Origin: Bathynomus jamesi
Lineage: Eukaryota > Arthropoda > Malacostraca > Isopoda > Cirolanidae
Assembly (NCBI GenBank): GCA_023014485.1
Contig: JAJOZX010005521.1
Span: 277,095-341,094, forward strand
Length of the DNA stretch: 64,000 nt
Direction of reading: 5' to 3'
Of this stretch, positions 13,101 through 25,100 are shown in pieces (the first letter of the stretch is position 1; the number at the start of each line of letters is the position of its first letter). The translations under genes were made by a program, and so were the position numbers. Under the pieces are notes generated by a model. The model saw only the letters and a list, made by a program, of their open reading frames with translations, did no database searches and was not told where the DNA came from.

Positions 13101-16100
13101 TCGATGCTCTGGGTTTGCTATGAACCGAATCAGTGGAGATTGTTCATTGATGCATCTGTACAGTGTTAAGGGTATACTGCTACACAATGGGAACACTGCC
13201 TTCTGTTCCGATCGTTCATTCAGTCGTCTTGAGAAACGTATGACAATGTTGCTTTTATTCTGGAGTGTATAAAATACAATGAACATTAAATCTGCGCAGA
13301 TAAGCCATTCAAGGTTGTGGCTATTCTCAATGGATTGCAAACTGGCTGTACGAAATAAGTGTTTTCTATGCAAGTGGGATAGCCGAGCAAGGTCTGAATA
13401 AGACGCTCAGTATGGCTGCCGCGAGACAATTCCTCACCTGGATCTCTCAATGTTATTCACGAACCACTAGTACGAAAGGAAGAGGTTATCTTGCCGCCGC
13501 TTCACATAAAACTAGGGCTGATGAAACAATTTACAAAGGCGTTGAAACATAAGCCTGCTTTCAAATATTTAAAGGAAAAATTCCCAAAAATAAGTGATGC
13601 CAAGATCAAAGGCATATTCGTCGGCCCTCAAATTCGCCAACTCATGCTAGACAAACATTTTGAAGCGGTGATGGATGAGGTTGAGTTAGCAGCCTGGCGT
13701 GCATTCAAAAACGTGCGCAGCGGTCTAGTAGGAAAGACTAAATATGACAACTATGCTGCACTTGTGGATTAACTTAACTCATACCAACGCCTCGGATGTA
13801 AGATGTCAGTGAAAACTCATTTTTTGTATTCACATCTGCTGTTAGCGACGAACACGGGGAGAGATTCCACCAGGATATAGCCACAATGGAGAGCCGATAC
13901 AAAGGGAAGTGAGTCCTGCTATGCTGGCCGATTTCTGCTAGAATTTAAAGCGTGACCAGCCAGAAGCATCACACAAACGCCAGCATAAATACAAATGAGT
14001 TGAAAACAGTATAATACGAGTGTTATACTTCAACATATATGCACAAAATTAACATAGCAATAATTAAACTGTTCAATATGATAAAGCCTTCTGTTTATCA
14101 ATATATTTTTATTTTTTGGTATGAAGATTTTAAAGTGTCATTTAAAAAAAAAAAAATATTTTCATATTTGGAATCGGCACTAAATATTAAGAATCCCCCC
14201 CCCCCCCCGCCTTCTGAACCGAAAGTTTGTTTTACAGTGACATCTACAATTAAAAAAGAACCGAAATAATTTTCATATAGAGAAACTCGCCTGCAAATCT
14301 CCAGCTATGAATATGGGCTTGAAAAATATTAACTTTTGTCCAAAATGTTTGTCACCAAGTTTCACTATATTTTCAAACAATAGATTTCCAATTCCTGAAA
14401 CATCCAAAGAAAAAAAAATCAAATTTGCGATGCTCTAAAAAATTTTCCCAAATATTCAAAACAAAATTTTTTGAAAGGCTTTCTGAAACAAGATTATTTC
14501 TACAGTTTTTCATTAAGTATTTCAAAGAGGAAGTATTTACACTTACTTGCTACTTGAAGGTTCCCTGCAATTCTTGCCCCTAAAAATTCCTTTTCCCCAG
14601 TAATCACTTTCCGACTGTTTTTTCGAACACCAAAGTCCGAAATAACTTTCAAGCTTTGATTGTTGACAAGTAGATCAGTAGGAGTGACGTCACCAGTGAT
14701 AACCTTATTAACTAAAAGTTCTTTGAACTCTACGTCACATTCAGTATGCTGTAATGGAATAGATTGGATTCATATTTAGTTCTTACGTTAAAAATATGTT
14801 ACGACTGAAGGAAGCGGCAACTTTAACAATGAAGACTACAAACTTTGTAAAGCCTTAAAATTCTGTAACATAAAATCATAGAAAGCTTAACCTAACCACC
14901 TGCAGTACTTAAGTTTTTAACTGCGCATGTCCAAGAAATATATTCTATAGTTGAGAATCCACTAACATTTACCCGAAAGGTAATTATTAACCAAGACATC
15001 TTTACAGTTACTGAGCCTAACTTAAATTTATACGCTTTTGAACTCAAACCAAATGGTCTTACCACATGTGTGTATGTAGTTGACAATTTTTGTAAAAACT
15101 CGTCGACTGGATAGTTATTTATGTATTTTGTCACCAAGAAATTTATTAATATGGGTTCTCTAAATACAACAGGACCTGAAAAAATTAAATTCTGTTAAGC
15201 ATTTTCAAGCAAAAGAAATTCAATTTTCACTTTGAAACCCTTTTAAAGCAATTAAAGGCTAGTCTAAATAAATTTAGAGAAAAGTGTTCGACAAACCACC
15301 AAGTATGTCGAATGGAAAGTTTAATTCACCCAACTATGCGTTAATGAATTTACCCTATATTAATAAAACTTCAGATTGCAGACTTTATGCATTTAAAAAT
15401 AGTATTCTGAACTAAAAAATTTACGAAAGTGGTGAACACGGCCGCGATTTGAAATAGGTTGGATGAATTAAAGATTCATATGTAGCAAGATTAATATACG
15501 AGAACAAATTTTCCCAATTTTAATTTATACCGAGAACGTGCTGATAAAGCAGTGTATACTTAATATAGATACCTAAAACTTCTTGATCTTCAGACTTTCT
15601 AACAACACCTCTAAGGAACTTCAGTACGTCTATCTTCTTTGGACCCGAAAGAAGTTTCCCGCCCGTTGTTACGTTTCCTTCTATTTTCAAACGGCCCAGA
15701 GAGACGTTTGAAGTGACTAGGTTTCCAACGTGTATCAGAGGAGGATTTAAAGCCTAAGTAAATAAAACACTTATTACAATAGGGGCCTACTTCAGTTGCC
15801 TATAAAAACCTGGTTTGTTCAGATTTCGTACGAAAAAATAAAGTTAATATACTTTAAACAAGTTAAGAGTAAAATAGTCTGGTCAAGGTTCTGGTCAAGA
15901 AAAGTCTATCCCTCGTCCTTCAGGACGAATGCGATATGACTTCCATCTACTGTACTCCGTGAATGTCATTTTTCGATTAAACATTTTTAATCGGGATACC
16001 TCTTCCAAGTTGCAGCCATCAATCAAACTTTCAGACTTAATTCTACCGAATATAATATCGGACTTGAATATGGCCCGTCCTCCAATTTCTGATGGCGTGT

Positions 16101-19100
16101 TAGTAAGGACTATTTCATTGACGGGTAACCCAGAAATTTCCGGAGTCTCGACAGTAACTGAAAATTTCAAAAATTAATTTTTGTCTTTGTACCAAATGTA
16201 TACACGTTTAACACGTTGATAACTGATACAGTACTTGCAAATATTTAAAAGTTCTACTCCAATTGGCATTCTCGGTTCATAAACGAAGCCAAGATTTAAC
16301 TCTTACCGGCAGTTATTCCTCCGTTAAAGTTGTATATTCCTTTGACATTCTGTTCCTTCGTCTTTGAAAGAAGCCTTTCCTTTAGTTCAATCAAACTAAT
16401 TCCATTAATATACTCTGCCTCAAGATCTCCCAAAACTTCTACAGGCTTTAAGAAAACTTTCTTCCCACTAATTGTGCATCCATCACAATCTTGGCCAATC
16501 TGCAAAAAGTTAAAATTTTAATGTTCAGTTATATTTAGAATTTAACTTGGTACTGAACATTCGTGAAAGTGGACATTCATACTTCGCTTAGATAGCTCTC
16601 AAATGGTTGAGAGTTCATTTTCTCAACATCCAGCGTTCCAGTAAATGTAACGTCTCCCTTTACAAAAACCCTGTTCGGGAAACGGAGTGTGGAATTTGTT
16701 TTCGAAACAGTTCTCTTAATCCAGTCATTAAAGTTCTCTCCGTTTAGGTTTCTCGTAACGGTCAAATCATCAACTAAAAAATAAGAACCGGTTAACATTT
16801 CCAGCTAGTAGAGATTTCATTTAAACAAAACCGTTAAAGCAAAATTTGAATGTTTAAGTTTGTGACCAAATTAGTTTAAAGTTTATAAAATGGAAATTTT
16901 TCTAATAAAAAATGAAATGCGATCATTTTCACTCGCAATCTGTTTTCGTACAATTCAGTTTTTCAAATATCTTTAAGTATTCCAAAACATTTTAGACAAC
17001 CATAAACTGCAAGTTAAATGTACCCGAAAGATTATCCAAAAAAACATTTCCTTTGATCTCCGAAATTGAATTTGGTTTTTCATAAAGAATATCTTTAGCT
17101 TTTTCCCGTTTATCGTTTCAACTTCTAAATTTCCTCCTACGTGAAGAACCTCGACGGTAATTGGCCCTTTGAAAACCAACCTACCTGGGTAGTAGAAACA
17201 AAAATTACAAAAAGTGAATCATGTTACCAACACTAAAATATTAAACTACACTATTTAAAACATTTTAGTTTGAAAAATTTACAGAAGGCCCATGCAGTCA
17301 TTTATTACAGCCATTACAATTTAGTCATACGGTTGTATGTTGTTTCCAGCTACTTTTAAACAAGTTCTTACCAGGATATAAAGAAGAGTTCCCAAATAGC
17401 TCTTCAGCGATGTTTTTCAAGGCTCCATCTTTAACCACCAATTTTTCAATTTGAACTCCGAGAAACTCCTTTAAGAAAAATTTAAAGCCGTCGATATATA
17501 TTTACAAAAAAAAGGTAAAAATCTCTAACTTCTAGAAAAAAATAAAAACTATCCTAAAACGTTCCAAAAAGTGACCATGCTACTACTACGCATTAAATCT
17601 TTACAAAGATGGGGTAAAACCTTTAATAAACTGCTAATTAACGTGCTAGGCCTTCACAAAACTAGTTCGAACAACCAATTGAATAGGACAAAGTGAATAC
17701 TTGCCTTGTTTCCAAATATAGCTTGGCTTCCGTGCAAAGTTACGGCAGAATCTCTCAAAGACGACAACGCGACACCGTTAAGTTTCCTACCGTCTTCTAT
17801 ATCAATGTCCCCATGCACAAAGACGTCAGACTATGAACATAGTGTAGATATTTAATTAAAAATTTTAAACTTTCCCTAAGTCAGTGTATTCTAGCTTAGA
17901 GAATTTCACACACAACTGTACATATTCATTTTTCACAGGTTAACATTATTCTCTCCATGATAAACTTACCATAAAGAAGTTCTGACTTGTCAAAGTCTGT
18001 TCAACATCAGTGAACAAGTAATCGTCCACTTTAAAACCATTGAAAGATGAAGCGTATAAGGATTTTCTGTTAAAATTAAGAAATTTCTTGCATTCCCAAG
18101 GATGAAGTCAATTTTTAAATTTCAGTAAAAAGTAACATGCAGATTATAAAATTTAGTTTGTCATACAAGAGAAATTACAAACTGACCAATTTGAGTTCCC
18201 TTCCACGACTATCAAAGGCAATCACCGACTTTTGCCTTTAACTCCAATTATTATTATTTTTTTTTTTTTTTTTAAACCCATTTCAGTATTCGCTACACTT
18301 ACTTAAAACTGCCCTTTTGAATCTGTACATTAACCGGAATCCTTTGTGGGGAAGATTTTCTCCAGTAATCATATTCCAAATTTGGAAAAATTTTGTCGTT
18401 TATTTTAGTTACACGGATGTCGTGATTCACCTGATGAGAATTATTATGTTAGATCCATAGTAATAATGTTTAGAGTTTCAGGAAGTTGATAACAATGACG
18501 ATATTAATGCGTGAATGTTTACCTATCTTGCCAACAAGAAAAAATTAAGCCCGTTTAGGTTACGCCGATATTTTTAAGTTAAACTAAAACGAACTGAAAA
18601 ATTAGTCATATGACCTTTGTAGGTAGATTTTGTCTGTAAAGTAGGTACAGCCCCTAATCAGTGGTGTAGTCTTAATTTCTTCAGTGGGGTAACGCAACAA
18701 TTTTTCTACAGCGTTTTTACATTTTATGTACATTCCCAAAAACACGTTGAAATTGAAGGGGTTAGGAAAGATATATAATTAGAAAGAGTATGTATTACAA
18801 AAATGTTCAGGAGAAACGGCAAAAAATAAAAATATAAAGTAAAATAAAACCACTGGGGTAACGCCGTTACCTTGCGTTACCCCCGGACTACACCACTGCC
18901 CCTAATGCCAAAGATTTTATTCAGGGGCAAAGCAAAGATTTGCATTAAAAGGTTCACACACACACTATCGAGATAATTCTGAAGGTTAAAGACTATCAGA
19001 CCCAGTGGCGGACCTACATTTTTGGGACCCTGAAGCTTGAACTGTTATGGGGGCCCCTTCGCAACCAGCAACAATAGGGCAACATCCAACAAGGTTCAAA

Positions 19101-22100
19101 GGGCCTTGCTGCCCTTGCAAGGACCTCGAGGCCCAAATGGCGGAGAACGGGGTGGTGTCCTTGAAAATGGGCCATACAGGGAGCCCCTTCCCACCAGCAA
19201 CGAGGTCTGGCGAGCTCAGCGAGCCCATACAGCTGGCTGGGGGTTCGGGCGCTGCAAGCCCCCCGAGAAAATTGAAATTTGACCAATTACAGGGGCATTT
19301 TGAGGCCATATGAAATGGGTATTAGAGCATATTCTAAGGTCAATATTAAGTACTTCAACCCATTGGCTTATGATTCTATCACTAAAATAGCCTTATTTTA
19401 ATAAACACTTAAAAAGACTATCGATTTTGTTGAAAAATTCTCATTAAAAAAAAGTTGCTTCAGGGCCCCTCCTTGATTAGGGGCCCTGAAGCTTAAGCTT
19501 CATTAGTTTCATAGTAGATCCGCCACTGATCAGACCCAATAAAAAAATAAAAAAATATTGAGAATGCACTCGCAAATGAACTGCACAAACGCGATACGAA
19601 AGAAATTGCAAAATCCACGTCATCTATTCTAATTTGTATAATAAGTATGCAGTGCACTTTCACAAACACTAAAATCTTAGAAATACTTAAAGCATTTTAT
19701 CATTTTGTAAAAGTTAACGACTGTAATGACAAAGTAAAAACCTGAAGGTACTTGTAGGTTCTCCCCCCCCCCCCACACCAATTTTGACAATATTTTCGTT
19801 AAAATTAACAAATATCACGACTTAACCAATTATCAAGGGCGTACAGTTGATCTATTATTAATTATAACTTTCTGGAATAATATTTACTAGTAGATCAACT
19901 GTACGCCCTTGATAATTGGTTAGGTTAAGTCGTAATATTTTCGTTAGTTTTAACGAAAATTGTTAAAATTGGTGGTGAGAACCTACAAGTACCAACCTTA
20001 ATCTTCGGTGGGCTCACGAGTGCCTATGTGTAAGCAGATGACATGATAGAATATTCCTCAACTGAGTGTAGAGGTAGATTAGCGAGGAAGTTTATATGAT
20101 ACATATCCTGAGAAAGTAGAAAAAGAAGACTGGAGAAGTTGTTCCTGTGCAATGTACAGGGTGTCCCAGAATTAACTATTTCAATGAAATCGGACATTTA
20201 AAAAAAAACACTTATTTATGTTTATCATGTTTAATGTGTTAAAAATGTATAAATTTCTAAATTTTTTTCATAATTTTATTTTCATAATTTTTTCATTATC
20301 TGGTCCAATGAAAGACCGTCTGAAGTCATAGAATGGCAGAGACTCTCCAAAAGTTAACGTGTGGCTTGGAATGACCAAATCCAAAATTTATGGCCCATTC
20401 TTTGCGGAAGCAACTGTAACAGGTACCGTCTACCTTGATATGCTTCAGCAGTTTCTCGAACCACAGCTTCTTGATGATGGCATTCTTGATAATAATGTGT
20501 TTCAACAAGAAGCATTGATCTTTTGGCGATAAACCTTTGTTTTTATGAAACCCCATGCAAAGAAATCCAGGGGTGTCAAATCCGGAGGCCAAGGTCGAGG
20601 TCCTCCACGTCCAATCCACCGATTCGGAAGGCGTCTGTTGAGGTATTCTCGAACAATTAGAGCATAATGACATGGTGCTCCATCTTGTTGAAACACATTA
20701 TCAAGAATGCCATCAAGAAGCTGTGGTTCGAGAAACTGCTGAAGCATATCAAGGTACACGGTACCTGTTACAGTTGCTTCCGCAAAGAATGGGCCATAAA
20801 TTTTGGATTTGGTCATTCCAAGCCACACGTTAACTTTTGGAGAGTCTCTCTGCCATTCTATGACTTCAGACGGCCTTTCATTGGACCAGATAATGAAAAA
20901 ATTATGAAAATAAAATTATGAAAAAAATTTAGAAATTTATACATTTTTAACACATTAAACACATTAAACACGATAAACACGATAAACACGATAAACACGA
21001 TAAACACGATAAACAATAAGTGTTTTTAAAAAATTTGTCCGATTTCATTGAAATAGTTAATTCTGGGACACCCTGTATACTGGTCAAAAAAAGAAACGCA
21101 ATTAGCTTGCATATGGTGTAAAATTTAAGTTGTTAGTGGTATTATCACAGTTTCAAGATTATGGTTAAATGTTTGTTCAAATCTTTTAAAGCCACTTAGT
21201 GCATGTTTTTAAACCTGACTAATCCCGGCTAAGACGCCATTTTGTTACAAACAATAAACATAGATTAAATTGAATGTATTCTTTATGAAGGCATGCATTT
21301 TTTCTTTGACTTCACAGAATACACACTGCCCGTTGAGAAAACCCAAACTTTTTCCCGCGATTTAGGCATGCCACGACTCTCAGAGGTCAACAGAGGTCAA
21401 CAGAGGTCGTGCCTTGGGCATGTTGGATGCAGGCATGTCTGCTGTCCAAGTTGCACAACGAATGCATGTGCATCCCAGCACAATCTCTAGGCTTGTTAGA
21501 CGGTACAATGCCACAGGAAGTGTTCAGGGCCTGCCAAGACGTGGGCGACCTCGTGTGACGACCCAACGCCAGGATCGCCACATTGTACTGCAGCACCTGC
21601 GTCATCGGCAGCGGAATGCTCGTCAGACAGCCAGAGAGACACCTGGTATCCATAACAACAGAATTAGTGACCAGACCGTCAGAAACCGACTCCGTATGCA
21701 GGACTCCGATCCCGCAGGCCTTACAGAGGTCCTTTTCTCACTGATGCAAGAAGGCAACGACGCCTGCAATGGGCCTATCAGCACCGTGACCTATCGTGGG
21801 CCTATCAGCTCTGACTGCCCAGCGCTACAGGGATGAGATTCTTCACCCACATGTTCTTCCATTCATGAGGCAACATCCAGAATTGGTGCTCCTGCAACAG
21901 GACAATGCCAGACCTCATGCAGCCAGGTTAGTGCAGGCGTACCTGCAGGGACAACAGGTGCAGACCTTACCATGGCCAGCCTTCAGCCCAGACATGTCAC
22001 CGATAGAGCACGCATGGGATGAACTTGAACGGCGAGTTCGCAGACGTCAGCATCAGCCGCAGAACATCAGGGAACTGACCAATGCAATTATTGAAGAGTG

Positions 22101-25100
22101 GAGGGCCATCCCTGTTGCTTTCCTGCAGAGACTGTTGAGGTCGATGAGGGCCAGACTCCAACCCTGCATTGTGGCTAGGGGTGGCCATACGCGTTATTGA
22201 CTGGTATGTTAAAGAATCATTTACTATATACTGAGTCCTCATGTTTATTAATAAATCTCAAAAATTGCGTTTCTTTTTTTGACCAGTATATTACTAGGTA
22301 AACGTTTTCCATTAACTATTTCAGAGATGACACGATACCTTCTGCCATCGAAACTCTACATTGTTGTAGATTGTGGGTGGAAAATGCATTTCCAACTCCG
22401 AATTTATAAGCTTCACACTTTTAACAGGAAGGTTAGATTTCTGACATTTGACTGACAATATTCAAGACTAAAAAATGCGATCTTACCTGCAGGACTTCCC
22501 CGAAGTTCAGTTTATAATTAATAACTTCTTGATTGAAGTCAGGGTGCACAAGAGAATGGAGAGAGGGATCAAAACCGTTGATAGTAGCTCCCATTTCCAT
22601 GGTTACCCCTTCACTTCCAGAAACGGCAACATCCGAAGCGAAAGTTATTTCTCCTAAAGTGTTTTAGTTTATTAGTTCCATACTCTGATGCCCTTTTTCC
22701 AGTAATGATTTACAAGAGAAACTTTAGTGTAGGTACGGCGGGCAAACTCGCGTAGTATGAGAATTTTTACCTAATTAATAAATTAAAAGTATAAAGGATC
22801 GTTCCCATTAAGAGAAACTTGCCTGTAATAATTTGATCTGTTCCCGATATAAGAACTTCTTTATCCAGATCTAATCCATTAACAGAATCTGAGTTCACGT
22901 CTCCAAGCACGATTCCTTCGTCGATGTTGAAGTTAGCTTTGACCTTTGTGTTCCTTAATCTTAAATAGTCCTTCCAGTCCACATCGTTCACTCTCTTCAC
23001 CTCCATATTTCCTACTTTCAGTGTATCAGTAAATTCAACTGGACCTAGAATTCATTAACATTAGTTTGGTTGACAAATATGAAAATCTTTCAGACTTTGG
23101 TAGTTAGTTTACAGCTACCGAGTTCTGTAGATTTTTCCATAAAAAATTGTTGAACACTAGACTGATGCAAAGTTATGAAAATACCTTTAACCTTTTAATT
23201 TCAAAATAGAGTAGCTTCCAAAACTTAAATACTAGAATTATAATAGCGAACCTAGAATGAACTAACCTTTTACAATTTGGAATGAACTAGACTTCTTTAC
23301 AGAATTGTCGTATAGGTCACGAACATTGATCCCATTCACAGCAGCCACGTTTACATTGCCTTTTACTCTAACATTACCGTCGACCACCAACGACCCTCCG
23401 AATGATACTGAAGAGTCGTTGTTTATGCGAATCACCGAATTGCGCCACACATCATAATCAACCTATGAAAAATAGAGTATTCAGACAAATTCTAAAACTA
23501 GTGTCTTCAATCTTTCAACCATTTAGTCTGACCAGTATATAAAGGCTCTACTAAAATGTCACATTTTAATGAACCATCGAATTTAGCACTAATAACTTAC
23601 TCCATTTAAGTAGCCAATATTAATACGCTTTTTAGCAATCAAAGGCTTAGAGAAACTTAGCCTTCTTTCAAACATAACATCGGAAAAAGAGGTCACGATA
23701 TCGTCCGACTTATATTATTGATCTCCATGGGAAGTAGAGGGTTCAGTCGGTCTATACCGTGTCGTACTTCTATAGAGGAAAAGGAATGGGAACCAGTAAC
23801 AATCTGATCCCCATTTTTAGAGTCGAGTAAATCTGCAACAAAAGTTAAAACAAAATTGGTTTAAAGAAGGATTTATGAGGAATTAGATATAGTTTGGGTA
23901 GTTCAAACTTAAGTGGCAAAATTTCTTCAAGTAAAACCCATTATCGGAACCATATCAATAAAATCATTAGGACTACTTTAAAGTTTTGATGCAAGTTTGT
24001 TACAGCCTTAGTTTATATTCGAGTGACAGGGATCAAATAAGTGTGCTAAATGTTTATTTTAGGGGTGGACTGAAACGATAATTAAAATATTCATTTAGTT
24101 CTATTTTATATAGATTGCTGTAGTTAAAGTTTCAGCCCTAGTGAGCTGACCGAATTTTAAGTTAAAATGAAAGCCTTTCAAAACACTATAACGCCTTTGG
24201 TGTATGCACATTCAGATTTGTTTTAGTGTTCAAGATGGGAAAGATTTAACTACAACAAAGACTCGCAAGAGATAATTCTCGCCAATCTACAGAATTAATT
24301 TTTATTAAAAATCATTAATGGAAAAAATAATGATTTGAGTTTCTTGATCACCTTCGTAACGGCAAAGGTTAGATAACGTAGGTGGACCTACAGCTTTACG
24401 TAGGATCACAGTCACTGGTCGATAAACCTGGACACAAAGGACGGTCACCAATCCAACTACTGTAGTACTCAGACCCATGTAGCTTAACTTCGTTGATCTA
24501 CAGAAGCGGTATTGCGACGTGGTCACTGGTCACGACGCAGCCCAATAACATTAATGTTTAATTCATCGAATAAGATTTGAAGACATTTCACATTTTTAAG
24601 TTTGCGACAACGACAGTACAGTACATGCTACAAAAGTGTTCATTTGAACCTTCGATCAGCCACCGAAAGTAAGTTCGTATGGTTTAATCCCTTTTGTAAA
24701 CGCCATATGACGCAGAAAAACTAAAGTTCTATATTGGATCCGAACCACGAGTTACAAAATCTGAACGTAGAGAACTCTCATCCATACAACTACCGAAGAC
24801 GGAACATCGCTTCCTGGCTGATCTAACGGGAAGCGGTGTGGCAACGTGTTAATTTTAGAAGTAGAAAATCCGAGTAATTTTACTTTTCCGGTCTCTGCAA
24901 ACTATTTCATGCCAAATTCTCTAACACTAACTCAAATCTTGCACTTGAACGTAAATTGTACGAAGACCTTGCTGACTTACCCAAACAAGTATTTATCCCA
25001 ATTTGTTTTTTTAACTCTTTAAATTACCACAAAGACAGTTTCGGTCAACTAAATGAGGGTTAGTTCACGAGGTTATTCGTGGTAACAGATGATTCATATC

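Noticed and set aside
15900..16000. C-terminal extension of exon 27 beyond GAAGAG to a stop
   Set aside because: A GTATCC donor at 15999 and the phase-0 exon at 15753 give a better continuation; the extension reads as intron.
18986..19313. Overlapping proline/glycine-rich frames on both strands
   Set aside because: They lie entirely within the GC-rich interior of the hAT MITE 19003-19528 and have no family features.
24372..24545. Functional 5S rRNA gene
   Set aside because: Only internal blocks match, with a 5-base insertion and an unrelated body; no full-length 5S and no T-run terminator in place.
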